A DNA stretch of 64,000 nucleotides from Endozoicomonas euniceicola (GTDB lineage: Bacteria; Pseudomonadota; Gammaproteobacteria; Pseudomonadales; Endozoicomonadaceae), in the NCBI RefSeq assembly GCF_025562755.1, contig NZ_CP103300.1:3721001-3785000 (forward strand), read 5' to 3'. This document shows, piece by piece, positions 16,358-25,028 of the stretch. The notes below the pieces were generated by a model that was not told where the DNA came from, did not search any database, and saw only the letters and a program-made list of their open reading frames with translations. The stretch's first letter is position 1; every line of letters starts with the position of its first letter. The position numbers were made by a program, and so were the translations under genes.

Positions 16358-17346
16358 TGTTTTAATTCCACCCAGGGTTCGGAGGTGCCGAAATTGATTA
16401 GCTGGCCATGAGTGATGGCTTCCACGACAATGTTTGCAGTCACCGCATAACCTAGCTGTCTGGATTCATCGAATATAAAGCTTAGTTTGCCGGTATCTGT
16501 GAAATAATAGAGGTACTCGCCGTCACGGTATATATTGATATATTTATTTCCCAGATATGCCACGAGCTTATCGCTATTCGATCCAGAAAAATTTGTTACC
16601 GTTATTTTTAGAAGAGTTCCAGAAGCCACGACGCTCAGTAGTTCGACTCCGGCGTACTGCCCCGAAGCGTTCAATCGTTCTAACCTGAAGAAATCGCCGG
16701 TCGCTTCAACCTTCACACTCGAACTAGAATCAGTACTTAATGTCTGCTTAACCGGATTACAATAACGATCTTCTAAAATAGCCGTTTTAGGAGCCTCATC
16801 AGATCGGATAATGGATTCGTAGTAGCGGGAGTTTGATGAATTTTCAAGGTCTGTCAGACGTATGCTGTGGATTTGACCTAGCATATGCGCATTATTAGGA
16901 TTAAATCCTCCAAAGCCATCTATGCGGTTCGCATTAGGTGAGATATTTTGCTCAGTATGTGATGTTGATTCCCCATCCACGGTCAGTGTGTACGTGTCAC
17001 CTACTCTCTCAACGCACACATTTAAAGATGTTGATTCAGCAACCCTTTTTGATCTCAATCTGATATCAGGTGTTTTGGAGGGGCGCCATGTAATAACTCC
17101 TGAAGAATCTGACCAAAATTCAGAGTCGTTTTCGTCTATTCGGGAGTCGAATACTGTGTGGTGATTTTTGTGAATAGATATTGAAACTACCATCACCACT
17201 CTGTAGTCGCCTACAGGTTTCCACTCGGGAATCTCAACATACGAATTCACGCCGTTATAATTCGGCGTCCAGACTTTCCCGATGGACTTAAACCTTCCCG
17301 AATTAACGACCGGCGAAACACAGGGATACAAACCACGGCGACTCAT
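16354..17346 (-). CDS. LamG/concanavalin-like beta-sandwich protein, possible capsid decoration
   Basis: The 330-residue protein has an N-terminal region (about 25-180) with the order of a LamG/laminin-G sandwich: YNGVNSYVEIPE, YRVVMVVSISIHKNHHTVFD, LNVCVERVGDTYTLTVDGES, and MLGQIHSIRLTDLEN. The C-terminal part (about 200-330) is beta-rich with EYLYYFTDTGKLSFIFDES. It lies where decoration or head-fibre genes are found, right after the capsid gene. Its DNA is visibly AT-richer than that of its neighbours, a sign of separate acquisition. The function is inferred. Confidence 0.65.
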   Translation of the reverse strand: MSRRGLYPCVSPVVNSGRFKSIGKVWTPNYNGVNSYVEIPEWKPVGDYRVVMVVSISIHKNHHTVFDSRIDENDSEFWSDSSGVITWRPSKTPDIRLRSKRVAESTSLNVCVERVGDTYTLTVDGESTSHTEQNISPNANRIDGFGGFNPNNAHMLGQIHSIRLTDLENSSNSRYYESIIRSDEAPKTAILEDRYCNPVKQTLSTDSSSSVKVEATGDFFRLERLNASGQYAGVELLSVVASGTLLKITVTNFSGSNSDKLVAYLGNKYINIYRDGEYLYYFTDTGKLSFIFDESRQLGYAVTANIVVEAITHGQLINFGTSEPWVELKQ

Positions 17347-17555
17347 GATTTACCCCTCTTACCTTTAGCAGGCTTCTTTTTTTCCGGCTCTGGCTCTTCA
17401 GTAGCTTCCTGATCCGCATTGTATTCTGCTAACAATTCCGCCTTGCCGCGAAAGACCAGGTTAGCCGCCAGTCCTTTCGACACTTCTATATGCTCTTCAG
17501 CGTCTTTCAGCTCACCCGCAATAAAGACCGGCTCTTTCAATAATACGTAGGGCAT
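17343..17555 (-). CDS. Small phage protein with Lys/Glu-rich tail
   Basis: The 70-residue protein has an N-terminal half of beta character (YVLLKEPVFIAGELKDAEEH, ANLVFRGKAELL) and a charged disordered end (EPEPEKKKPAKGKRGKS). Such small proteins often follow the capsid gene in lambda-type head modules. It is preceded by a hairpin with a T run and overlaps the LamG-like gene at ATGA. Confidence 0.6.
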   Translation of the reverse strand: MPYVLLKEPVFIAGELKDAEEHIEVSKGLAANLVFRGKAELLAEYNADQEATEEPEPEKKKPAKGKRGKS

Positions 17556-17569
17556 TATTCATCTCCTGT

Positions 17570-17607
17570 AAAAAGGCCGCCCTGCCGGGGGAAAGCAAAG
17601 GCGGCCT
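17570..17607 (-). terminator. Attenuator-like terminator after the capsid gene
   Basis: On the minus strand the stem AGGCCGCC/GGCGGCCT has an 18-nt loop and is followed by T5, just before the ribosome site of the next gene. It probably lowers expression of downstream genes relative to capsid. Confidence 0.65.
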
Positions 17608-17641
17608 GCAAGGACACTTTTAATCAATGGGTTTCTGGTGG

Positions 17642-19564
17642 TTACGCCACCTTGCCGCGACAGAAGCTTTCGACGTGACGCATGGCGAAGTCCACATCTT
17701 CAAACGCCACAACCCGTACCCGGCCTTTTGCGGAATGAGTGAACGGGTCAACGGTTAAATCGAGTCCGCCCCACATGCCACAGATCAGGTCTGCCCAGTT
17801 ACCGAAGATCACTTCACCGGCCTTCATCTGGTTGGTCACTTCAGTGCTGTAACCGTTGATGGTGTTGCCGGTCTCCCAGATGGTCTGGCCATTGGAGCCG
17901 CTGAACTTCTCGGTGGTCTTACAGTGACCACGCAGCTTGGCGTCCAGCAGGTACTTCATGCTGTTCACGTCAGCGTTATCCGCAGAGATTTCAGATTCCA
18001 TCTGCACCAGCTCAGTGAACGTCGGCTGATTGGCCTTTGCGAAGGTCACGGAATTGATACCACTGGTATTGGCAACACCGGTAGGCTGATTGTTACCACC
18101 GGTTCCGTACAGGGCAGCCAGATCAATAGTCAGTGCCAGCTGGCGGGCGATGTCACGACGTACCAGACCTTCCATATCCAGCGAACTCTGCACCAGCTGC
18201 CGGCGGGTGATTTCCACCAGTGCGCCCACGGTTTTCGGGCTCAGGCTGATTTTGTCGAATTCCTGCTGACTGGCGGTCACGTCTTCATCGTCGTCTACCC
18301 AGTAGCCGGTTGCGCCGGACGCCATACGGGGAATATCCACGTTGCCCACCAGACCGGACAACTGAGTACACAGACCCAGCACCACGGAACGGTTCAGCAG
18401 TACGTCAATAAACGACTCAGACAGTAAATCGGTGGCAATCACTTCAGCGCCGGTTCCCCCCGGACTGATAGCTCGTGACAGAACATCCTGAGGCACGATA
18501 ATGCCCTGGGCGCTCTTTCCGCTTTTTTCTGCGGCAGCGTGGGAACATTCAATCTCAAATGCAGCATCTTTCTGCACCCGAATATCCTGAGGGTTGGCCA
18601 GCGCGCGAATGGCTTTCATAAAGCTGTACTGGCGCACTTCTTTATCGTTCATGCCCAGCTCAGCGTCTTCGCCAGAGCTGGGTGGATTCTTCACCGGTGC
18701 CTGACCACGCTTGTTCATCTCTTCCAGCAGCGCCTTCTGGAAGTCTTCCGGGCTCTTGCCGTCGGCAATGTGCTTCATGCCCAGCTGTTCATGACCGTAG
18801 GCTGTCACCATGTCCATGATGGTTTTTACCCGCTTGCGTTCTGCATCAGTTCCTGCCTGACGCTCCTGCCGGGCGTTCACCTGATCATCAGCAGGTGGGG
18901 TTTGTTCTGGTTTTACTGGATCAGGCATTTCAATATCCCTTGATTGATTGTTAGGTTCAGGTTCGGTTTCACCATGACTGGCAGTGTTGCCGTTTTGTTC
19001 GTCGGTTTCCTCCGGGGTTATTTCCGACCGACTGTTATCGTCCATTGAGCGCCCTACGCCTACGGAATTGTCAGCCGGAACCGTCACCAGCGATACTTCG
19101 TAAGGCTCCCAGTCCGTTACCCGGTACTCGTCCACGCCATCATCCCGTTCTTCCACCAGCCGCATGGCATGAACCAGATAGCCGACGCTGGACTTCTTCA
19201 GAATGTCGTCCACCACATCCCGCCACTTCTCATTGGCAAGTTCTGAGTTACCAAAGCGCACCAGTACCCGACCCACCTTGTCATTACTGACAGTGACGCT
19301 TTCAATGGTGCCGATATGCTTGTCAAAGTGGTGGTTAAACAACAGTGGCGCACCATCCTGTAACCGGTCCAGCCGGATTTCGTCCGTATCGTGTCCCAGT
19401 ACTTCGTTACCGAACCACCGGCGATAGGGTTCTTCACTGGAGAACGCCAGTTCAACGGTGCGCTTTTCCTCATCAATGCTGCGAACTTCAAAGGTGCGGC
19501 GTGGTTTGCTGTCATTCAGCGTCTTTATCAGCTGCTGGATTGTTTGCTGGCTGGCTGCTGGCAT
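17642..19564 (-). CDS. Fused HK97-type prohead protease and major capsid protein
   Basis: The 640-residue product joins two functions that are separate in HK97. Residues about 20-175 resemble the S78 prohead protease (GAPLLFNHHFDKHIGTIESV with the family's His region, and KKSSVGYLV with the Ser region). A charged linker follows (about 180-290, scaffold-like). Residues about 345-640 are an HK97-fold capsid protein (DLLSESFIDVLLNRSVVLGL, GYWVDDDEDVTASQQEFDKI, ALVEITRRQLVQSS). The protease should free the capsid domain and degrade the linker. It starts inside the portal gene (53-bp overlap) at an ATG with an AGGGA site. Confidence 0.88.
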   Translation of the reverse strand: MPAASQQTIQQLIKTLNDSKPRRTFEVRSIDEEKRTVELAFSSEEPYRRWFGNEVLGHDTDEIRLDRLQDGAPLLFNHHFDKHIGTIESVTVSNDKVGRVLVRFGNSELANEKWRDVVDDILKKSSVGYLVHAMRLVEERDDGVDEYRVTDWEPYEVSLVTVPADNSVGVGRSMDDNSRSEITPEETDEQNGNTASHGETEPEPNNQSRDIEMPDPVKPEQTPPADDQVNARQERQAGTDAERKRVKTIMDMVTAYGHEQLGMKHIADGKSPEDFQKALLEEMNKRGQAPVKNPPSSGEDAELGMNDKEVRQYSFMKAIRALANPQDIRVQKDAAFEIECSHAAAEKSGKSAQGIIVPQDVLSRAISPGGTGAEVIATDLLSESFIDVLLNRSVVLGLCTQLSGLVGNVDIPRMASGATGYWVDDDEDVTASQQEFDKISLSPKTVGALVEITRRQLVQSSLDMEGLVRRDIARQLALTIDLAALYGTGGNNQPTGVANTSGINSVTFAKANQPTFTELVQMESEISADNADVNSMKYLLDAKLRGHCKTTEKFSGSNGQTIWETGNTINGYSTEVTNQMKAGEVIFGNWADLICGMWGGLDLTVDPFTHSAKGRVRVVAFEDVDFAMRHVESFCRGKVA

Positions 19565-21053
19565 TGGCTTTTCCCTGCAAGAATAAATTGATTTTGTCTT
19601 CCGGAATCCCGGCTTTTCTCATGGCGTCAATATCACGGGCGTATTCCCGCCACACCTCATCAGGGTCACGTCCCTGACTGCGGATAATTTCGCCAGGGCT
19701 TTTCAGTAACTTGTCCATGGCTCCGGCGGCGGCGTTCATGTCTTTCTGTGGATCAACCCAGTCCCACCGGCGGGGCTGCCAGTGAACATTCAGAAACTTG
19801 TTAATTTTGTGGGCGGGCAGTGGCCTGCCGGTTTCCGTAACAATGCGTCCGGTCAATAGCGCCCGGTTTAACCAGCGTTCATAAACCCGCTGGTGCAGGC
19901 ATTCGATCAGCCACGCCTGCATATCCTTCCAGAACTCACGCTCTTCCAGTGCGCCCAACCGGCCAGAACTGTAATTCACTCCGGTCAGGTCAGACGCCAG
20001 GTTGTGGTACGCCATACCCAGACCGGCGGCGATGCCCTTCAGAGCGTGCTGGCTGAACTTTTCAAATTCTCCGGCAGGATAGCCCGGGTCCCATGAGGTG
20101 GGTGGTTTTATACCGGGGGGCAGTACCGTAAATTCCCCTGACTCAGTATTCAGTTCCAGCTCTTCTTCGTCCGGGTCGAACTCGTCACCGCTTTCACTTT
20201 CCAGAAAGCCCAGTTTATTAGCCCCGGTTCGGGCATTGGTCAGGGCCGAGTCTTCAAACTCGTTCAGGTTCTTCATGCGCCACAGGGCGGTGGCCATCCA
20301 CGGCAGTCCCCGGTATTGACCAATGAAGTCAGAAACAAAACCGTGAATAACATTCTCGGCAGGTATCCGGATATAACGGGTTGAACCCCAGAGATAAGCT
20401 CTTGTGTTGTTCTCGTGGGTTTCCAGATGATAGGCGACAGGGCGACCATACTGGTTCATCTCTACACCGTGTCGTATGTAATGCCCGTCCGCCATGTTGT
20501 CACGGTCGTAGTCCACCGGCAGGTATTGCGGATCGATGACCTGCAATGAAAAACCCCAGGGTCCCGCCTCAGCACCTTCCATCATTACCAGCAGGAGCTC
20601 ACCGTCTTTGGCGGCGGTGGTGACTAACAGCTTTTCCAGCTCCGGCCAGCTCATGCGACCCGCCACGTCACAGTTCTCTCGTTTGCTCCATTCACGCCAG
20701 GCGGATTCAATGGCATCGTTCGCCATGGTGTCTAATGTTTTGTTGGCATCCATGGCGCGCGCCTGCAGCTTAACCCCGGCAGCGCCCACCACATTGTTCT
20801 TCACACCCCGCAGGAATGAACGGGCATAGTCGTTATTAGCGGCCTGTTCCCGGGATCGGGCGACCAGAATACGCTGGTTACGGCGAATAATGGCGCAACC
20901 ATCAATGGGAAAGGATGGCCAGTCGGCCCTGAGCCGGTCGGTTTTTGCGCCATCGAACAGGGATTTAACCAGCGCATGGTTAATAAACCTGCGGCTTTTC
21001 TTCTTGGTGGGTGCCTCAACCGACACCGAACGCTTGAACAGGTTCCAGGGCAT
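19512..21053 (-). CDS. B: Portal protein, lambda gpB family
   Basis: The 513-residue protein matches lambda-type portals: an N-terminal DYARSFLRGVKNNVVGAAGV, then LQVIDPQYLPVDYDRDN, YHLETHENNTRAY, VIHGFVSDFIGQYRGLPWMA, and LGMAYHNLASDLTGVNYSSG. It forms the dodecameric DNA channel at the head vertex. It follows directly on the 176-residue gene (stop/start overlap) and overlaps the protease-capsid gene. Confidence 0.94.
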   Translation of the reverse strand: MPWNLFKRSVSVEAPTKKKSRRFINHALVKSLFDGAKTDRLRADWPSFPIDGCAIIRRNQRILVARSREQAANNDYARSFLRGVKNNVVGAAGVKLQARAMDANKTLDTMANDAIESAWREWSKRENCDVAGRMSWPELEKLLVTTAAKDGELLLVMMEGAEAGPWGFSLQVIDPQYLPVDYDRDNMADGHYIRHGVEMNQYGRPVAYHLETHENNTRAYLWGSTRYIRIPAENVIHGFVSDFIGQYRGLPWMATALWRMKNLNEFEDSALTNARTGANKLGFLESESGDEFDPDEEELELNTESGEFTVLPPGIKPPTSWDPGYPAGEFEKFSQHALKGIAAGLGMAYHNLASDLTGVNYSSGRLGALEEREFWKDMQAWLIECLHQRVYERWLNRALLTGRIVTETGRPLPAHKINKFLNVHWQPRRWDWVDPQKDMNAAAGAMDKLLKSPGEIIRSQGRDPDEVWREYARDIDAMRKAGIPEDKINLFLQGKANASSQPANNPAADKDAE

Positions 21054-21583
21054 CAGTTAAACCTCACACGAATATGCTGAAACGGTGACTTGCCCTGAGC
21101 CTTGCGCTTTTCCCGCCACACTTCCGCACGGTACTCACGACGCAGGGCTAATAAATCGGGGATCGGGGTTCGCTCCAGTTCACGGTTATTGATCTTGTAC
21201 TTGGACTGGTCCTTTCTGGCTCGACCTTCAATGACGGCCTCAATGGCTTCCAGTACTTTCAGGGCGTGGCCTCTGGCGTCGGATGGTTCGCTGATTGCCG
21301 TCAGGTCTGGATTGATTTCCAGCCCCCGGCCTGCGTCCACCAGCGCCACTTCACCATCGTTACTGGTAGCGCGTACCTCGTAGCGGTAAACGCCGGTTGT
21401 CCATTTAGCAGTTTGAGTGGCAGACACATTAAACCGGTGCCGGTTGCCGTCAGCCGTAGCCGTCACATCAATGGCTGAGGCTCCCCTCAGGTAGAGAGTC
21501 ATGGTCCAGCGGTCAGCCGGATAGGCGGTAAAGTTAAGATCGAATGCCAGAGTAACACCGGCGGTAATGGTCATTGGAATCAC
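21053..21583 (-). CDS. Phage protein with beta-sandwich N-terminus, possible head completion role
   Basis: The 176-residue protein starts with a beta-sandwich-like region (ITAGVTLAFDLNFTAYPADR to about residue 95) and ends in a helical basic region (RTPIPDLLALRREYRAEVWR, then REKRKAQGKS). The helical end resembles the small gpW-like protein found between terminase and portal in lambda-type phages. The family is not certain. The fixed position between terminase and portal supports a head-assembly or head-completion job. Confidence 0.55.
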   Translation of the reverse strand: MIPMTITAGVTLAFDLNFTAYPADRWTMTLYLRGASAIDVTATADGNRHRFNVSATQTAKWTTGVYRYEVRATSNDGEVALVDAGRGLEINPDLTAISEPSDARGHALKVLEAIEAVIEGRARKDQSKYKINNRELERTPIPDLLALRREYRAEVWREKRKAQGKSPFQHIRVRFN

Positions 21584-21589
21584 GTCAGG

Positions 21590-23524
21590 TTACCGGAATC
21601 GTTTGCGGGTACTCCTGACTCTAATCCTCCGGCGCTTCTTTTCCTCCGGGGGCTTTTCCGGTTTGGGTTCAGTGGCTGGCTGTTCTTCAGGTTCCTGTTC
21701 CTGCTCTTGTTTCTCTGCCTCCATGCGTCGGGCGAGTTTATCCAGATTGACATTCATCAGTTGCAGTGCGGCCAGTGCGTATACACGACAGTCCAGTGCT
21801 TCATTTCGTTCTCTGGTTTTGTGCCATTCACGGTGAGGGAAGCCTTTCCGGTAGCGGGTGATTAGTTTCTCGGCGGTTAGTTGTTCAAAATATTCCTGAT
21901 CCCTGTCGTCTGGAAAATGGCAATAGCCCGGGCCCGGCTCTTTAATACCCAGTCGACGCATGACAATACTTTTTGCCTCATCAACACCCACAGGGAACAG
22001 GTCCACAGGCCGGACATTCTTCCGACCATTGCGCTTACGGTTCGGACTGGCCACCACAGGACGACCCCAGCCGCTTACACCTTTAATCGGGAAGACCCGG
22101 CGGCCTGCCTTGCCCTTACAATAGTTATAAACATGGTCTGTCTGGTCTGATGAGTCGATGCAGACCGCCAGCAGTTTCATCTGGTGACCGTGTTCATGTT
22201 GCCAGACCTGTTCACGGTATCGGTTCAGCTCGTACCAACAGCTGTCCGGGTTCGTTTCCGGCAATGTCGGATCACCGTAAAACACCTGATAATCCAGTGA
22301 CCAGGATTCATAACCCATACCCCAGCCCACCAGCTCCAGCTCTAAACGGTCTCGCTGAACATCGACACCTGCCGTAATAGCCACCACACCGGCGGGGATT
22401 TCTGCCAGATATTGTTCCAGCCGCTTCATCAGAACATGGTGGTCTACCCGCTCGCCGCCTTCTTCCCAGGTCTCCGCCAGTGACACATTCATAAACGTCT
22501 GCAGGTCGTTGGCGGCATTCTTCTCCAGAAACGAAATAACAATATCCCGCAACCGGCGGAACATGCTGTATAACTCTGACAGGTGGTAACTGGCATGACC
22601 TTTAAATGGCTTGGCACCAATCCATTCACCATTACGGATAGCGGCAAAGCGTTCCGCGTCGTTCCAGATAGCGCCGCAGGTTTTGCAGATATAGCGGGCA
22701 GTTTCCGGGTAATGCTCGATGGTTTCGCCCTTGTCGTTGCGCTCCTTGTCCCAGTCAACGCCTGACCATTCCAGTGTCTGTTTCTCTTTGCAGTGGGGAC
22801 ACGGCACATAAAACCGCCGCTGGTCACCGGCTTCAAAACTGGTTTCTATAAACGATGCCCGCTTGACCGTGGGTGTTGAGGTTTCAAACAGAAGACGCTG
22901 GTCACCAAAGGTGGCAGCCCGTTGCCAGAGGAGTGAAACCGGATTACCTTCGGCGGTGACTTCGTAGCCGTCCACCTCATCACAGAATATTTTCGGTGCG
23001 GATCGTCCCCGCATGGTTTTGGGTGAACCACTCCAGGCGAACATCAGAAAGCCGCCAGGGTAGGATTTCATCTTCTGGTTATTCACGCCCTCACGGCTGC
23101 GTGGCTTGGCCATTTTCTCTTTAATCGTTGTGGTGCTTTCCACCATGGGGTCAAACTTGGCATTCAGCCAGGTCTGTAAATCGCCCTCACTGGGCTGCAT
23201 CATCATCTGGCTTTGTGGGGCGTGGTCAATACAGAATCCCATCGCCATGAGTTGAACCTGAGACTTGCCGGTTTGTGCGCCCCACATTAACGTTATCCGG
23301 TAACAGTCCGGATTAACGACCATGTTCATGGGTTCAACCTGAAAAGGCGCATTGGCAAAACGTACAGGGCCGGGCTTGGCATTACCGGCGGGGATCTGGA
23401 CAAACTGCTCTGCCCATTCGTTGGGTAATAGTTCGGGTGGAGGTTTTACCCGCTTCAGGTTACAGCTGAGAACATCCAGCAGAACATGATTGAACTCATG
23501 TGTTGTCGATGATCTCTTGTTCAC
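21590..23524 (-). CDS. A: Terminase large subunit, GpA family
   Basis: The 644-residue protein matches lambda gpA: an N-terminal LLPNEWAEQFVQIPAGNAKP, an ATPase P-loop region with MWGAQTGKSQVQLM, a Walker B-like KIFCDEVDGYE, and a zinc-ribbon-like pair (CPHCKE and CKTCG). A C-terminal nuclease region contains VDVQRDRLELELVGWG and AVCIDSSDQTDHVYNYCK. It cuts and pumps DNA into the prohead. The start used is GTG, overlapping the small subunit by 29 bp. Confidence 0.94.
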   Translation of the reverse strand: MNKRSSTTHEFNHVLLDVLSCNLKRVKPPPELLPNEWAEQFVQIPAGNAKPGPVRFANAPFQVEPMNMVVNPDCYRITLMWGAQTGKSQVQLMAMGFCIDHAPQSQMMMQPSEGDLQTWLNAKFDPMVESTTTIKEKMAKPRSREGVNNQKMKSYPGGFLMFAWSGSPKTMRGRSAPKIFCDEVDGYEVTAEGNPVSLLWQRAATFGDQRLLFETSTPTVKRASFIETSFEAGDQRRFYVPCPHCKEKQTLEWSGVDWDKERNDKGETIEHYPETARYICKTCGAIWNDAERFAAIRNGEWIGAKPFKGHASYHLSELYSMFRRLRDIVISFLEKNAANDLQTFMNVSLAETWEEGGERVDHHVLMKRLEQYLAEIPAGVVAITAGVDVQRDRLELELVGWGMGYESWSLDYQVFYGDPTLPETNPDSCWYELNRYREQVWQHEHGHQMKLLAVCIDSSDQTDHVYNYCKGKAGRRVFPIKGVSGWGRPVVASPNRKRNGRKNVRPVDLFPVGVDEAKSIVMRRLGIKEPGPGYCHFPDDRDQEYFEQLTAEKLITRYRKGFPHREWHKTRERNEALDCRVYALAALQLMNVNLDKLARRMEAEKQEQEQEPEEQPATEPKPEKPPEEKKRRRIRVRSTRKRFR

Positions 23525-23972
23525 TGCTGCTCAGCACCTCAAGTCCCTGTTTGATTTCGTCGGTCAGCTCCGCGACAACCTTCTGTTCGTCAGTCTCACC
23601 GATGATTCTGGTCACCACTGACTTTGGTACCTGAAGCATCCGGGTTCTGAACGTCAGCAACAGACTGCCCCAGAGTCTATCCACCTGATCAGCAGGTACC
23701 AGACGATTCCTTTCTTCCTCTTCCTTCAGTTCCGCAAGGTTGGCCTGATGGTGTAACAACCTTGCCCGTTCTTCCTCCGAATCGTAATCACCTTCTTTGG
23801 TCAGCTTCTGAATCTCTCTGTCAATTAACCACTGGATAACCAGGGTCGAATCATAGTGAGTCTGTTTGCTTGAGCTGGAATGAATCGGTATCCCGTCTTT
23901 GGTCATTCTTTGAATCTGTCGGGTACTCTTACCGATGATGTCAGCCAGTTCTTTTTGATTAACAATTGACAT
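23496..23972 (-). CDS. Terminase small subunit, Nu1 family
   Basis: The 158-residue protein has an N-terminal winged helix as in lambda Nu1 (VNQKELADIIGKSTRQIQRM, then TKDGIPIH), a central charged helix (EEERARLLHHQANLAELKEE), and RNRLVPADQVDRLWGSLL. It recognises the packaging site and recruits the large subunit. It is the first gene of the head module and follows a region with three copies of an 11-bp motif. Confidence 0.9.
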   Translation of the reverse strand: MSIVNQKELADIIGKSTRQIQRMTKDGIPIHSSSSKQTHYDSTLVIQWLIDREIQKLTKEGDYDSEEERARLLHHQANLAELKEEEERNRLVPADQVDRLWGSLLLTFRTRMLQVPKSVVTRIIGETDEQKVVAELTDEIKQGLEVLSSSEQEIIDNT

Positions 23973-23975
23973 CTA

Positions 23976-24060
23976 ATGTCGCCTATCTTGTTGGGTTGAC
24001 TATCCTGTAGGCTCCGTCGTTACTGGAATGTCGCCTATAAAAAGAGCCAATAGGCGACAT
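23976..24060. repeat. Three copies of an 11-bp motif upstream of terminase
   Basis: ATGTCGCCTAT occurs at 23976-23986 and 24028-24038, and inverted at 24050-24060. The last two form a perfect 11-bp inverted repeat around an 11-bp spacer. All lie between the lysis genes and the terminase small subunit. They could be binding sites for a late activator, or part of the packaging (cos-like) site bound by the small subunit. Confidence 0.6.
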
Positions 24061-24079
24061 CCAATTTCAACCCCCACCC

Positions 24080-24634
24080 TCACTGAAAATCCCGCGACCA
24101 TTCCCACCCGCCGCACTTTGCCCGGGAAGAACCTACTCCGGCTTGTGATAGCTGCTTGCTCTTGTCGCTGCTGCCCCGTGTCGTGCCGACCCAGTAGGTG
24201 ATTGATGCGCCCCAGAGGGTGACGGCCTGACCGAACAGCATGTAAGCGACTTCCTTGTTACCTTCGGGCAGTTCGGTGTTAAACAGCGCCATCAGCAACG
24301 CGCCGACAATCGTTGTCATCAGGAGCGTGATCACCGCAGGCATACGACTGTCTTTGTGTGTCTGCCGGGCGTTAGCCTTGTCCGCCAGCTCAACCTGCAG
24401 GGTCTTGAATGCCAGCTCCCTGACCTGCTGTTCATTCTCCAGCTCAAACTGTTTCAGCTTCACCAGCGCTTCAGGGTCTTGCTGAATTGCTCTGGCCACG
24501 GCGACCGGTTCAGACTCCACCCCCAGCGCATTAGCCACCATTGCCCCCATCGCCGCACCAGCGGGACCACCTAAGGCAGTGCCTACCAATGGGGCAGACT
24601 TAGCCAACAAATCCTTAACGATGTTCCAGTTCAT
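24080..24634 (-). CDS. Holin-like 3TM protein (GTA holin type)
   Basis: Starting at the ATG at 24634 (GGAG ribosome site; the frame is open further upstream), the product is 184 residues. It has a Gly/Ala-rich hydrophobic N-terminus (LLAKSAPLVGTALGGPAGAA), a charged helical middle (EALVKLKQFELENEQQV), and two C-terminal membrane segments (VITLLMTTIVGALLMALF, and MLFGQAVTLWGASITYWVG). This order matches the 3TM holin family. It follows the endolysin gene by one base and probably helps release it. Confidence 0.7.
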   Translation of the reverse strand: MNWNIVKDLLAKSAPLVGTALGGPAGAAMGAMVANALGVESEPVAVARAIQQDPEALVKLKQFELENEQQVRELAFKTLQVELADKANARQTHKDSRMPAVITLLMTTIVGALLMALFNTELPEGNKEVAYMLFGQAVTLWGASITYWVGTTRGSSDKSKQLSQAGVGSSRAKCGGWEWSRDFQ

Positions 24635-24635
24635 G

Positions 24636-25028
24636 TTAATAGCTCCATAGCCATGGGCGATTACCCGTTGTTGAAATATCGAGGTGAATAAACCGACTGC
24701 CATGGTCGCCTTTCTGGCTAACACCTATGCCCGTAAAGCCCATTCCAATCGCTGTTTTGAGAAGTGCGAAGGCTTGAACTCCGGAACACTGGATATCAAT
24801 CGCCAGACCTTTAGCGTGGGTGCCAGGCCGGGGCTTGTTGCGCTCACTTGGGTGGTTTGGGCAGCGGTAGGCAGAGGACACCTTCAGAGGCCCACAGCGA
24901 TCACGCAGTTGCTGAACTTTATCCATCAAGGCTGGATCAATGTGGCGACCTGACTGGCTATCACAATGACCACACTTGCAGGCCAGTTCGGCATAGGTGA
25001 AATTCTTCCAGGGGGAATCGCTCATCAC
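24636..25028 (-). CDS. Endolysin, peptidase M15 family
   Basis: The 130-residue protein matches M15_3 zinc peptidases that cleave peptidoglycan cross-bridges. Visible are LKVSSAYRCPNHPSERN, the metal site HAKGLAIDI, and the second His in RFIHLDIS. There is no signal peptide, so export must depend on holins. It overlaps the upstream holin-like gene at ATGA. No Rz/Rz1 pair was found. Confidence 0.85.
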   Translation of the reverse strand: MMSDSPWKNFTYAELACKCGHCDSQSGRHIDPALMDKVQQLRDRCGPLKVSSAYRCPNHPSERNKPRPGTHAKGLAIDIQCSGVQAFALLKTAIGMGFTGIGVSQKGDHGSRFIHLDISTTGNRPWLWSY

